A stretch of 60,021 nt of DNA from Seminavis robusta (lineage: Eukaryota > Bacillariophyta > Bacillariophyceae > Naviculales > Naviculaceae). This document shows positions 20,932-32,323 of this stretch, in pieces; position 1 is the stretch's first letter, and each line of letters begins with the position of its first letter. Position numbers and translations under genes: made by a program. The notes beneath the pieces were generated by a model that searched no databases, had not been told where the DNA came from, and was given only the letters and a program-made list of their open reading frames with translations. The stretch spans positions 1 to 60,021 of the forward strand of contig CAICTM010000552.1 in assembly GCA_903772945.1 (NCBI GenBank). The letters run 5' to 3'.

Positions 20932-22906
20932 GGTCGTCTGTCCAATGTCTGCTCCAAAGGAATGTGCGTGTTCCAGTCCTCGTCTTCGTCCTCGGAAGGT
21001 CACCCACAAGAAACGGAGTACTGGTGTGGTCGCCTGTTCGTCGAAAACTGAAAACCGTGACTGATGATTTTCGAGGACTTCCGCTTTCTTGCTGTCAAGT
21101 AAACTGAGACTCGAGTTGACTCTTAGCTTCTTTATCGTACTCGAGTACTGAGTACGTATCTGTACCAACAACCCCGTTCATTACTTTCACAGGCTTCAGA
21201 AGTTCCAGGTTCCAGGTGGGTCTTAACACCCATGGCCAGGCCACTACATGTACCAGAAACCAGAAGACAGAAGAAAGATTCATTTCAATGTTCTTGACCG
21301 TTTCCAATGGGTAAATCAACCGAACCATTCCAGGCACCGCCAGGAACCAATGTCGTTCGGACGTTCGGACACTATACTAAATACGGTACCGGTAGAATGT
21401 CGACGTGGCGTGATCAATACACAATACAGACCTTGCACATAGAAATCCCCACCACAGCGATAGCCGTTTCAATTATTTTGTCATCATTATTTAAATGACA
21501 TGCACCTTTAGATTGAGCTTCGTGTAAGCTTTCTGTTGGTGTGCTACCGTACTCGCTATAGTACAGTCAATATCAAGGAAGATAAAATCGCCGAAATCTT
21601 CGCGCCGTGGCACGCCTTACAGATCCTACACGATCGAAAAACTTAGCCGGTCGTGGAAGGATGTTCCGACACGGACGATGCAAGACGTGGTGGATTTAAT
21701 TATAGTCTCTAGTTTTTAATAACGAACACTAACTTTGCGGCGTTGCTTTCCTGGCTCTCTAGTCTAATCTAACTAAAGTGGTTGGAGGTGTTCCGCAGCA
21801 TTTCTGCTCGGATCCAGTTGCAGATCCGGGGAGAGTTGTCTGGATCTGGACGGAAGCCAACCAGAAGACCACAAGAGCTGGAGACGCAGCAAGAGCACCG
21901 TCCTAGGATTCATTGTCCAAGGAACTGAGTGCCGTAGCTATTTATTGAAAAGACTGCTGGAAGTGCTGGTGAACCACAGCTTCAATCACCCCCCAGCTTT
22001 CAATGCTCAACACAAGTAAGTGTCATAAACAGCTCTTGTACCCGTATTCGTTCGCACGAGGCTGCAGCTTCCAAGATCGTTCTCCACTGTTGAACAGGAT
22101 CTGGCTGTCCCAAGGAAAAGGCGAACCAGCCAAGAAGGTGGCTGGAAAATGACTGCTTTCTTTTGCTTGCTCCATTGGGCTTCTTTTATTAAAGCACTTG
22201 TGGCTGATCGAAGAAAGACGATAACGACTGTTACCTAGAAGGCATGTCTTGTTTTGTCGTGAATTAAGTTAACATCACCGAGGTCGCCAATGAGGAAGAA
22301 TAAACGTTTGCGTTGGTATCGTGTCCGGCCTCAACCATCACCGCTTTGATCAGCCACCCAGAATACACCCCTTGCCGAGCAACAAGTGTAATGTGCGCAC
22401 AATTGAACTGAGTTCATCTTTTCCGGGAGAAGTGGGGTTGTGGCCAGCTACCGTAGCAGTGCTGAGGTGCGTACTTTTGAAAAGCACCTCGGCTGTCGGC
22501 TGCACTCGCGGCATTCGTTGCCCCTCTTATTGGATCACTGCTCGAGACGAAGGTACCGGTACCGGTACCTGGTACTACCAGGTACTAGTAGTAGCACCGG
22601 CCGGTAAGGTTGGCTGTTCTACGAATGTACCCCCGGTTCTGTCAAAAGCTGCTCACAAGCAGCAAGTGCCAGTCACAGTTCAGGCTCGATTAACTCGACT
22701 CAATCTGGTGCAACAACGGTCAATGCAATATCTCCCCTTGGCCGAGACATTCTATTGTTGTTGTACGCCCACTTGCCACTGGTTCCGGTACCCTTAAATT
22801 ACAGAAGCAGCAGAATGTGCCCAAGGTCCCGCTGTCGCTGGGAAAGGTTTGACATCCGTCTGGGCCCGAAACCAAAAAGGGTAACAAACAACAACAACGA
22901 TCAAAC
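20932..22906. other. Long intergenic region, no gene seen
   Basis: Almost 2 kb without a supportable open frame. A dense cluster of GGTACC/ACCGGT palindromes lies at about 22553-22605, where GGTACCGGTACCGGTACC is followed by a TGGTACTACCAGGTACTAG hairpin-like sequence. No tRNA or repeat family was recognised. Confidence 0.45.
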
Positions 22907-23471
22907 ATGAGGGTCTTCCTCTCCATCACTGCTATCGCAGCGGTGCTTGCGGTGGCCTTCCTTCTACTAGAGTTGCCAACCAGGGGAAGCCTTCGTGGAG
23001 CGGAACAGGTAACATAATTGTCCGCCTCAACTCATTTCGACTTGCCTCGGTCATGGAACCATACTCACTTGCCGCTGTTTTGTTTTGCTCCTACCGTACT
23101 AGCACCGCGTATTGACTCGTCACACACGCAATCATGCCCAAGCAGGCGTCAAGCGTGCCGCAGCGCTCAAGGAGAAGCGCGCAGAGAAGAAGAAAGAGGC
23201 GAGGAGGGTAGACAGGAATGGAAAGACACAGCCAGCCTACCTAAAGAACGACAAGACAAAGGCCGTAAAGCTCGGCAGTAAGATCAAGAAAAAGGTCCAG
23301 AAAAAAGCCGATGAAAAGGAGAAGGAAGATAAAGCGGGTGTTGCCAAGAAAGCGAACGTGGCTGAAAAGAAAGCAGGTGATCTCGAGAAAGCGGAGAAAG
23401 TAAAGAACAAAGCGAGCGAGACGGCGGGTAAGAAATTGAAGAAGGCTGGCAAGGAAGAGGACAACAAGTAA
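22907..23471 (+). CDS. Small secreted lysine-rich protein
   Basis: There are two exons, 22907-23008 and 23103-23471. The 94-base intron (GTAACA...TACTAG) splits the gene in phase 0 and gives 156 residues. Exon 1 encodes almost exactly a signal peptide or anchor (MRVFLSITAIAAVLAVAFLL) plus a short RGSLRG stretch. Exon 2 is extremely basic and low in complexity: about a third Lys, rich in Ala and Glu, with many KK pairs and KxxK spacings. It has almost no hydrophobic core and no Cys. Secreted Lys-rich proteins of diatoms include silica-associated silaffins and related proteins, in which Lys clusters carry polyamine modifications and help target the silica vesicle. This one is poor in Ser, so the resemblance is partial. 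A histone-H1-like tail is an alternative, but the leader argues for secretion. Confidence 0.65.
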
Positions 23472-24658
23472 GCAAGCACGGAAGGAGCGATCCTGTTGGT
23501 CTTTGGCGGCGATAGCGTTTGTAGAACTGGGGCCCACCCAACAATTATTTGTGAATCATCTCAGTGGAAAACAGTAACGATCCTGTTTGTATGGACAGAA
23601 GCGTGCTTGGAAGATGCCCGAATGTTGTGATGCGTCGTTCGTCTCAGTCATTCTCTAGCTAGCTCGCTCCAGAATGTAGTTGTTTAGTAGTTTGAACGCT
23701 GGAACCCAAGACTGTAGCAAAGTGAGTAAGTTCACATCCGAAAATTCGTGGCGGTGGGATGCAGGTTGCATCAATGAAACTGAGTGTCCCGAGGAGGCCC
23801 ATTATTTGCTACCAGACGAAAAATGCAGAATTTTAGCTCCGCGCTACAACTGCGCCGAGGTGGCAGCATCGTCGGCATCCACCAGTAGCGCCCCGAAAGT
23901 TGAAGACAAGCCCTCAAAAGAAAACTACGTCTCTTGCCAAAAGATTACCACCAAGTAGAGCGCTATTGTACTGGTGGCTCCTCATCTGCCACTGATGGTG
24001 CAGCATCACCCAGTAGACTGAAAAAGCACATTCTAACATTGACGTATGAGAAACGGCGGCAACGTGACCAGGAAACGCTCGAGTGGCTTAGCAACCTTGC
24101 TTGTGAATTTCAAAGGAAGCAAGCTGACGAAGAGTGAGGATGAAATCATGTCTACGCATTCGTCCTGGCGTAGAACGGTCCTTAATCACTCTGGGTTTTG
24201 GCAATGAAAGGAGGAGTATGTATGTGGTGCTTCCTTGGCTAAGACGGCCAAGGCATGCAATCTTTGCGAGCCACGAAGAACACCAACATGACAACCCTGC
24301 GGACTTGAAGGTGGATTGAAAGGATGTTGTGAAGATGAACCAACATGATACAAGATACGGATAGCCGCAAGGCCTAAACGAGGCAGAGTTTGGGAGGTAG
24401 TAACGAAGGAAACTATATGATCGAAGAGAGCGGTACCATACATTCAGTTGGCAAAGGCTTGCTATAGCTGGGCTTGATAGCTTGCTCCTACTAGATAGAC
24501 TGCAGATATTCGCGGACCCCACGACCCCACTATTCTACGGTACCATTCCGATGCCAACTTGGCAGGCAACATCGACCGGAACAGGAATTCCATCTCATGA
24601 CATTGCAATCCTGGGTCGTTCCAGCAGTAGTATTGATCACAAAACATCCGTGCGATGG
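23472..24658. other. Intergenic region with weak coding-like frames
   Basis: Two adjacent plus-strand frames (about 23,680-23,958 and 23,934-24,137) have protein-like composition. The first has several Cys residues (GCINETECPEE, DEKC, YNCAE) like a small secreted protein, and the second has a charged helix. Neither has an ATG, and they lie in different frames. They could be remnants of one decayed gene or exons of a gene whose start I cannot find. Nothing else is visible. Confidence 0.25.
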
Positions 24659-26575
24659 CTAGATCTGTTTGGTGCTTCCATCCGCCATTCGCTTGACCCG
24701 AGGCTTGGAGATTGCCTTAGACAACCCTTGAAGGGCTTGGCCTGCATTGCACCAAACTGAAGGCGATTCACGAAGAAGCCCATACTGCAGTCCCAGCATG
24801 CAATCCCCCCATCTGCAATACAACTCCTCTTCTTTGGGGGTAGACAGTAACACGCCAACCAAATCGGCCACAGTTGCGGAAGACTTTGTCACCTTCTTCC
24901 TACCACATGTATTCAAGTCACTGTAGTACTTGAGCATTGTGTTTCCAGTGCTCCTCCGAAAGCTTGCCGCTTCCAACGCCATGTTGGAGTTTTTGAGCAT
25001 CTTGAGGGCGAAATCTTCATAGAGTTTCCGTTCTGGGTATTCATTTTGGGTCTGGTTGTGACCATCTAGTTTGCGGTAACGGAAGTGCTTTAGCCTATTT
25101 GCACTGTTTTCTTTGTTGCTTGCCAAAGCTTCCAAGAGTGGGAACAGGTCTCCATGATCTGCAGTTGCAAGCCAAGTTGAAATCTCCAGGAGTTTGAGTT
25201 TGGTTTCCTTTCTCCCTACAAGCTCACAAAGTACAGGCACAACTTGTTGAAGGTGATCACTGCGACTCAAATCAACCCTCAATTCTTCAAGCTGAGGCAT
25301 TTGGGCCACTCCATAGTCAAGACTCTCAAGGAACCTCTGATACCTGAATCGGCTTTCACCTACAGAGCCACTAATTTCAAGCATCTGAATCCCACTTCTG
25401 GCCAAGAGAGGCTGGACCAAATCAAGGTGACTTGCTTGCGATTCAATGCCAACATAGTTCTCAAAGTCTTCCGGGATCACAATCTCCAAGTCTTTGAGGT
25501 TGTTCATTTCTAGCAGGCAGCAAAAAAGCTCAGCACCCTTAGCACCATTTCTCCAACACTCTTGCAATCTGGCCCAGATGCTCTTTGCCTTCGAGATCAA
25601 AGGAGATATGGCCCTGATGTTGGCCACGTCCGCGCCCTCGATTATTATACAGTTTTCATGATCAACGTAGTAGCTAGCCATGAGACCGCAGTAAGAATCA
25701 TATAAATGAAGATGGTCCAGCGAACTGTCCGTGTCTGCACTTAGACAGCTTTGAGCAAAAAAACCAAGTAGGCTTGTGCTGAAGCAGTCCCGTTGAAGAG
25801 CTACCTCCAAAGGGGTGTACCCATTATGTTCAGCATGGCATCTGGTGAGCACCTGCCCTGGGTTTGCTGCTGCCAGCTTCTTAATGTCCTGTTCTGTGGG
25901 TTGGTTGTGGGGGTCCGGTCCACGACTCACAGCAAAGTAGAGGCAATCCTGAATAACTACGGAAGGATTCTGATCCACAAAGAAACCGACAACCCCAGGC
26001 TGGCAGCCATATCTGAGAGCATTTCGAAGTAGAACTCCTGTTAGAGCTTCTGGGAACAGGTGAAACATCTTCTGGATAGAATAGAGGTTTGCCTTGCAAA
26101 CTACCAACAGCTCAAGTGGGTACAGGTCTTGCTCAGGAAGTTCTCTCATGTGGAAGCTGGAATCGCTGTCATAGTCCCATTCAGGAATGGAAAACACCCT
26201 AGTTTTGGCAATACTGAAGAATGGATGCGAACTAGAACTCTCTTCGTCGCTCTCCTCGCTGTCATCAGAAAGGGACTTCGTGAGCAGTTCCTCCAAGTTG
26301 GAAGGATATCCACACCTAGCGGCATTTTTGCAAAGGCCCGGAGTCAGTGCTTCAGGGCACAGTTTGTACATTCTCTTGACACACTGCAGGTTTGCCTTCT
26401 CTATTATCAATGCTTCCAGTGGCGACATCTTTCTGCGCGCAAGAAATTGGCCAGGGCGCGTCCCCTTTTCAGGGACATTTTCTCCCTCCTCCAGTTCAAC
26501 GGTCCACTTGCGGATACCCAACATGCCTTGGAGGAGAGGATGGAACTCATCATTATCGTCGCCATTGTTGCTCAT
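24659..26575 (-). CDS. Ankyrin/LRR-like family protein, intact paralogue
   Basis: This single-exon gene encodes 638 residues and starts at an ATG. It begins with an acidic leader and HPLLQGMLG. Two related units follow (about 45-90 and 150-195), each with the pattern PLEALIIEKANLQCVKRMYKLCPEALT...NAARCGYPSNLE. They look like degenerate ankyrin-type helix pairs. Residues about 330-640 have Leu-rich strands at irregular spacing (LKDLEIVIPEDFEN, MPQLEELRVDL, LKLLEIS), like an LRR or F-box-LRR tail, and a conserved DLNTCGRKKVTKSSATVADLV block near the end. A second copy, about 40% similar by eye and with a frameshift, lies 3 kb downstream on the same strand. I recognise this as an expanded diatom family with no assigned function. 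No signal peptide or catalytic motif is present. Confidence 0.75.
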   Translation of the reverse strand: MSNNGDDNDEFHPLLQGMLGIRKWTVELEEGENVPEKGTRPGQFLARRKMSPLEALIIEKANLQCVKRMYKLCPEALTPGLCKNAARCGYPSNLEELLTKSLSDDSEESDEESSSSHPFFSIAKTRVFSIPEWDYDSDSSFHMRELPEQDLYPLELLVVCKANLYSIQKMFHLFPEALTGVLLRNALRYGCQPGVVGFFVDQNPSVVIQDCLYFAVSRGPDPHNQPTEQDIKKLAAANPGQVLTRCHAEHNGYTPLEVALQRDCFSTSLLGFFAQSCLSADTDSSLDHLHLYDSYCGLMASYYVDHENCIIIEGADVANIRAISPLISKAKSIWARLQECWRNGAKGAELFCCLLEMNNLKDLEIVIPEDFENYVGIESQASHLDLVQPLLARSGIQMLEISGSVGESRFRYQRFLESLDYGVAQMPQLEELRVDLSRSDHLQQVVPVLCELVGRKETKLKLLEISTWLATADHGDLFPLLEALASNKENSANRLKHFRYRKLDGHNQTQNEYPERKLYEDFALKMLKNSNMALEAASFRRSTGNTMLKYYSDLNTCGRKKVTKSSATVADLVGVLLSTPKEEELYCRWGDCMLGLQYGLLRESPSVWCNAGQALQGLSKAISKPRVKRMADGSTKQI

Positions 26576-27169
26576 GGTTGACGTTTGCTTGTTTCAAAAA
26601 GGCTGTCTTGGATATCTCGGACTTGGTTGTCTCCTTGTTCAAGTAGAAGGTGAAGAAAAAGTGAACAATGCATCCTGAAGCACCGTTCCATGGAGTCTTT
26701 GGGATGGTCTATGTCAACGGACAAGTCTTGGTATCGGATATTCATTCGTCTGGGAATGGACGCCCGAAAGTCACGGGATAGGTACAGTAGACGACTTTCT
26801 TGTGCCTGCATTCTTGTACCGTACGGCACCTTTGAAAGCCTACTGCCTGTTGCAATCCTTCCGTTTCTTGGTACTGTACTGGTAACCCTCCCGTCCCTCC
26901 CTGAAGACTCGACTTGACCAGGATCCCTCTGGTCCAGCAGGCTGTGGATTGAATGAGCTCTGATTGATGAGTTCTGGTTCCGTTGGTTTTGTCACTTCAA
27001 CTATTAATAACACTTTTTAGTCTGGGCAAGGAGAGACATATTTTGAATGCTTTGGTTCCTCTCTAGAACCACCCCTTCCCTCTGTTCCCGCCCCTACTAT
27101 CCCTGCCGGTCACCCAATTTCTACCTTACCTCCCCCTCCTCCCCCCCCTCTCAATCCCCCTCCAGCCCC
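26576..27169. other. Intergenic, no gene seen
   Basis: This is the upstream region of the ankyrin/LRR gene. It contains GGTACTGTACTGGTACC-like palindromes (about 26870-26883) and a C-rich low-complexity tract (about 27090-27170) that leads into the retroelement remnant. Confidence 0.4.
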
Positions 27170-27636
27170 CGAGCTCTTACGTGGTGATCTTTCTATTCGC
27201 GGCTTGTTTGAACGAGGTACTACGCTATTATTGACGTACGTGTCACTGATTTGGACTGTGCCTCTTACCGCAACAAAAATCCCGTCAAAGTTTTAACCCA
27301 ACAAGAACGCGACAAAATTTCCAATATAAAGATGCGTGCGAGTCCAATCGCGCTTCCTTCCACCCCTTTGTTGTTTCAGTGGATGGCATGCTTGCCCCTC
27401 AAGCCAAGACTCTCTTACAACGCCTTGCTTCTGCTACTGCCTCCAAAACTCAATTTTCCTACTCTCAAATGATGTTCTTCATGCAGACCCGTATCTCAAT
27501 TGCCCTTGTGAAAGCTACCCATTTATGTCTCCGTGGATCCCGCAAAGCCAAACCATTTGGCCCCCGTACTGGTCCTCAATTTCTTGCCCCTGATCCCACA
27601 GAACCTAGTCCTGAATTTCGACTGTTCTTTGCTTAA
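27170..27636 (+). mobile_element. Decayed 3' end of a retrotransposon reverse-transcriptase gene
   Basis: The segment matches, in shifting frames, the C-terminal part of reverse-transcriptase proteins that are abundant in diatom genomes. The recognisable order is: a block with ATGs lost but reading DLSIRGLFERG (about 27,185), then DLDCASYRNKNPVKVL (about 27,253), then VDGMLAPQAKTLLQRL (about 27,375), then TRISIALVKATHLCLRGSR (about 27,488). The last two are continuous from 27,379 to the stop at 27,636. At least two frame changes separate the blocks, and no catalytic palm domain is present. It is an old truncated insertion. I see no poly(A) tail or target-site duplication. Confidence 0.65.
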
Positions 27637-29621
27637 AAGCCTGGCCCCGGCTGGCTTCCGTAGATAATTTCCCTACTCTAAACCCCCTTATAAATATTTT
27701 AACTGAGAGCGGATGGCAACCGGTAGGATCATTCGCCCGAAAGATACAGGAGGTATCTTTTAGGAGCACGCTGACGGGGTTTGGCAAAGATCCAACCTTC
27801 ACGTGCAACATTCAACCTGCGAAGACAGCAACGCGAGAGCTGGAAGGGATGACGGCAACATACATGTACTTCACTTGTCTTGTCGCCATCGAGATGGCAG
27901 TGTGAGTAAGGGAGAGGGGCATGACAAGAAGATGTGGCCACGGTCAGGTGCCATACGAATAATCGGTACATCGGTAATACCGCTGACTGCCACTCGCTGA
28001 CTTCATTCCCACTATGGTTTGTGCTTCATGATATGTACCGGTAGGGATATCCTACAACATCTAGCCAGCTAGAGTGAATGGAAGGCTTTGTTGCCATGGC
28101 TGGCGGTGACCGTGTCGAAGCTGCACCCATGAAGAATGCTGTCGATTGAATGCATCATTGCATCAGAATGTTTGATCAAGATGAAAGAAAAGAGGCATGA
28201 CAAGCCATCCGCACAAGAATCCGAAATGACGCCATTTTCGTTTGCAAGGTCGTCTAATTATCCATTGCTCTGATGACATCTGCTGCATTGGTACCTGCAG
28301 CTAACTGAAGAGTCGATCTATCTACGTGTGGGACGGTCAAGCTGCTGGTATGCCGAAGGTGGGCGACAGCAACATGATGGGTACCAGTACATGCATGATT
28401 GGGAACATTTTCTCTTGGATGACACACGCGCGTCATATCGGGCGTTCCCATGGGTCTTCCATCATCATACGATACTGAACCTCTACGATGATGTGGTCAC
28501 CGCAAGGTGTAGCCGTCGGAGAACAGAAACAGGTTTTTATTGCATTGAGCGAGTTGATGATGAGACATGGCGTTTGGAAAAGATTCCATCATCCTAGACA
28601 CTTTCACTCTGAAAGCTTTGTGAAGCAATCGAGCACTCGGCAAAGTTGCGCACTTTGTGTTGGAACGCATGCTTGCTTTGCTTGTTTCGCCTCGCCTTGT
28701 AGATCCAAGACGTTTCTCTGTAATGAGTTGAGTTGTCCTCCCTGATTGCATCAAGACTGGTGGAAGTATTGATACAAGCATCCATTCAAGCTTTGACAGC
28801 ATTAAAAATAGATCGGTCACAGCCGATAGAATGATCTATGGCGCATTCAACAAACCCCATCCATTAACTATCTCCTCTGAGCGTTCACTTGCCTTGACGA
28901 CGGCAACTCCAGCTGCTCTGCGGCTGCAACGGTTGAGTTGTTTTGGTTAGAAAAACAAGTCCAGGTGGAGACAACGGTCCGTCGATCCTTGGGCGAGACT
29001 TTTGACGGAATTGATACATACGAACGATTGGAAGGAAATCAAGAGAGCGCAGCCGTCGCCAATGCGGGGTTTATTCCAACTCTTTCTAATGCTTGCTCCA
29101 GCATCGCTGCATGCAGGGAATGAAGGCTCCCCACTAGTAACGATATTGCTCACGAATTTGATTCATACACGTCCCAACGAGGGTTTTCCCGACCCTTTCT
29201 GGTATTTACGTACCACCGAAGCTCCTTTCATCGAAGAAAATGCACCATAATTGGTTTTCATCAATCGTGGCCCATTCTAATTGCTGCCAAAGGTAGACTT
29301 GACGTATGCACACACGCAAAGGACAGAGTCGACTCGCCTCGCTCTACACTTCTGCGGAAAGACACTGGGGGCCACCATGCATATAATAAGTTCCTTTACT
29401 ACACTATTGCTTTGGTTGTTTGATCCACGAAATATCATAATTCGACAATCACCATGAAACATTGAGGCGGATATGGAAATTTTCCCTGGGTGGACAGCCG
29501 CCACGACGCCTTAAAGGAGCTTCGTTCCCAGGCGAGTAGATCGACAATCAACTCGTTTTCATGCTTCCATCCAACGTTCGCTTCGTTCGACGGCGGTCAT
29601 CGGCGTGGGTTGAATTCTGAT
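27637..29621. other. Intergenic, no gene seen
   Basis: About 2 kb with only short frames lacking conserved features. No RNA gene or structured repeat was recognised. The 3' end of the frameshifted paralogue marks its right edge. Confidence 0.4.
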
Positions 29622-31492
29622 TCACTGTGCTCTCCATAAAGCAGGAGATGCTCGAAGAAGCCCAAAAACAAGCCCCAAGGGCCATGTTTTACTTTCATTG
29701 TCGATGTACTGCCAGTGATCACCAGTCAGCGACTTGACAAGATCTGACAATGTGGCAGACTTGTCAACCACCTTCTTCCTGCCACATTGGTTCAAATCAC
29801 AATGGTACTGAACGCCATCGTTTGCGGGTTGGCGCCGTCTACCCCTCAGCGATACATCTGTCAGCACCATGTTGGTTTGGAGTACCTTCAGTACATGTGC
29901 TTCGTAGGCCTCCCGCTCCGGGTAATCTACGGGTTCGTACATGTAGCCCCCTGAGGGTTTGTTTTGACAGTATTCAAACTTTTGGAGCACCATGTTTTGG
30001 GCCAACGCCTCCAAGACTGGACTCAGATCTCCTTTGGCATTTGTGGGATCCAAATGAGGTGCATCATGTGTCAGTGACAAGCTTCGAAGCGTCGATTTGT
30101 TCCGCCCCAGGAGCTCACAAACCATAGAAAAAATCTGTTGCAGACATTGGCCGCCACCTAATTCAAACATCAATTCTTCCAGTTTGGGCATTTGCGCCAC
30201 CCCATAGCTAGGATCTTCCAACATATTTAGAAACTTGAGAGAGTTCCCAAGTATCGAGTGGTGACGAATTTCGAGCTTCCTGATCTGTGCTCTTGCAAAG
30301 AGGGGCTGGAGAGAATTGCTCATGTCATATCCGAAGGTTCCCTCTTCTTCAAGATTAGAATGAGGAAGCGTCAACTCCAACTCCTCGAGGTACTCACTTT
30401 GAAGCAAGCAACAGAGAAGCTCAGCTAAGGCATGCACAGTCCAATGAAATCTTGTGTCCACACACAGTGTCTGTGCACTAGAGATTGCAGGTGCCGCAGC
30501 CTTGATGCATTTCACATCCAAGACTTGGCGCACTTGTGACGGCAGGTCGGGTCGTCGCCAGTGCATCCCTTTGGAAAAACAAAGGTAGTCATCATGACCT
30601 TGTCTGATCAACTCCCGGTATATTCGAGAAAGGTGTTCAATGAGATCGTAGCTGTAGTTCTGCCAACGAAGAGCAGACATCACTGGCGGGTAGTCTACGG
30701 TATCACGTAGTTCCACCAGAATAACTGCTTGTGGATTTAGGTCTGAAAGCATGCAGATATCTTTTTCGGATGGCCGATAAGGAGCGTCTGGTCCCTTTCC
30801 ATTGCCAAAATGACACAATCTTCCAACTGAGTAACAGTAGAAGGGTCTTTCCCCGCCTGGAAAGTGACAACCCCAGGTTGACATCCATGTCTGAGAGTGT
30901 TTGTTAGTAGGGCCGTTGTTAGCGCCTGTGGGTATAGCTCGTACATGAACTGGATGGACCTGAGGTCTGCCTTGCACATTATCAAGAAATCCAGTGGATG
31001 CAACTCTTGCCAGGCAAGATCTCTGAAGAAGCGACCTTGGGACTCATCAATATCTTCCAACTCCCACCTGCCAAAACAGGGGTAATTCAAGGCTTCGAAG
31101 ATAGGATGGGAGTTCACGGCGTCTTCCTCGGCGTCGTTGTCGTTGTCGCTGTCGCTTTCGTCGCCATTGCCACTGCCAATGAGGGCCTCCAAATTGGCAG
31201 AAAAGCCGTTGCTGCAAGCGTTGCGAATCAGTTCAGGTGTCAATGCCTGGCGATTCTGTTTGTACATGGTTTTGATAGAGCCAAGATCCGCCTTGCTCAA
31301 AATCAAAGCGGCGAGTGGGGAAATCTTCCTGCTGGCACAAGCGTGGGGAGAGGTTGTGGCCTTGTCAGCATCGGTGTCATCGTCAGCATGTTCCCACCGA
31401 TCGTTGGCCAAGATTCCTTGAACAAGGGGATGCAAATCCGCGACCTCTTGGCCTTTGTGCTCAATGTTGCAGTGAGCGTTCATGCTGTTCAT
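29622..31492 (-). pseudogene. Ankyrin/LRR-like paralogue with one frameshift
   Basis: It starts at the ATG at 31492 and matches the gene at 24.7-26.6 kb over its whole length. It has the same HPLVQGIL leader, two units with PLAALILSKADLGSIKTMYKQNRQALT and HPLDFLIMCKADLRSIQ, the GVAQMPKLEEL repeat and the DLNQCGRKKVVDKSATLSDLV block. The first frame ends near 30737 and the second runs 30977-29622. They overlap, and homology crosses from one to the other at the CCC at 30793-30795 (minus-strand AAAGGGACC), where the paralogue needs one more G. One base restores the reading DxxRGPD. With that single lesion the gene is otherwise complete at about 623 codons, so a recent mutation or a sequence error are equally possible. 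Function is unknown. Confidence 0.72.
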
Positions 31493-32323
31493 TGTTGGTT
31501 ATTCGATGTACTATCGAGAGATATTACCAGGTACAGCGTGATGATTGTGGAGGGACACGGACAAGAAGTGGCCCGAGAATGTCCGAGGAGGCGTGGACTC
31601 ACGGCTGTGATTCGGCATCATTCCACGATACCGGTAGAAATGGCGTGGAAACTCCAAGCTTCATCCTCATTGACAACAACGGGGGTTTAGAGTAGGAGCA
31701 ATAGTCTACGGAATCCTCATTGACTGATCGAATTCAATCATGACGAAGGGACCACACATGTATGCATATGCATACCGATTTCTTCCGATACCACGGAGTG
31801 CGGTACCCGAGAAGGATATATAATAGGGCGGGGGTCGAGAGATGTTCTGGCTTAGTCTACTCGGATCAACTGATTGCTGGATTCGCACCTTTTGAAAGGG
31901 GCGCCCACAACGCCAGGGTGCAGAATCGAATCTAAGTTTCTTCTATTGTGTACGATCACTCGTCTATATAGTAGAACATTTAGATGGGTTCATAGAAAAG
32001 TGGATCTTTGCAGAGGACAACGAAGAAGTTGTGTACGCATACGGATATGAAAAGATATGTTATTAAAATGCAAGGTATAAAACAAATTGAACAAAAACCT
32101 TAGAAAAGCGCACACGCGGCTCTCCCACTACAAAGGCGTGCCTTGGGCTGCCTCTTGGAGTCGATTCCTCCATTCGGCAAATGCCTCTTGTTCTCGACAA
32201 GAACTGTTATTACTGCCTCCGCCACTTTTCTGAATTGTCGAATGGGGCCCCAGCGGTAGAAGCTTGGCCAATTCCCGATCCGACAATTGCTTTGCCATCC
32301 ACAGTGACGGAGGCAGCAATGTG
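31493..32323. other. Intergenic, no gene seen
   Basis: About 830 bases between a 5' end and a 3' end on the minus strand. A GATATATAATAG box lies near 31816-31827. No coding or RNA feature can be supported, apart from the possible 3' extension of the next gene (see findings). Confidence 0.4.

Noticed and set aside
24088..24522. 144-codon minus-strand frame
   Set aside because: It is Ser/Leu-rich with no motif, and the start codon is unsupported.
30737..30977. Programmed ribosomal frameshifting in the ankyrin/LRR paralogue
   Set aside because: There is no slippery heptamer with a downstream structure, and the intact paralogue needs no shift.
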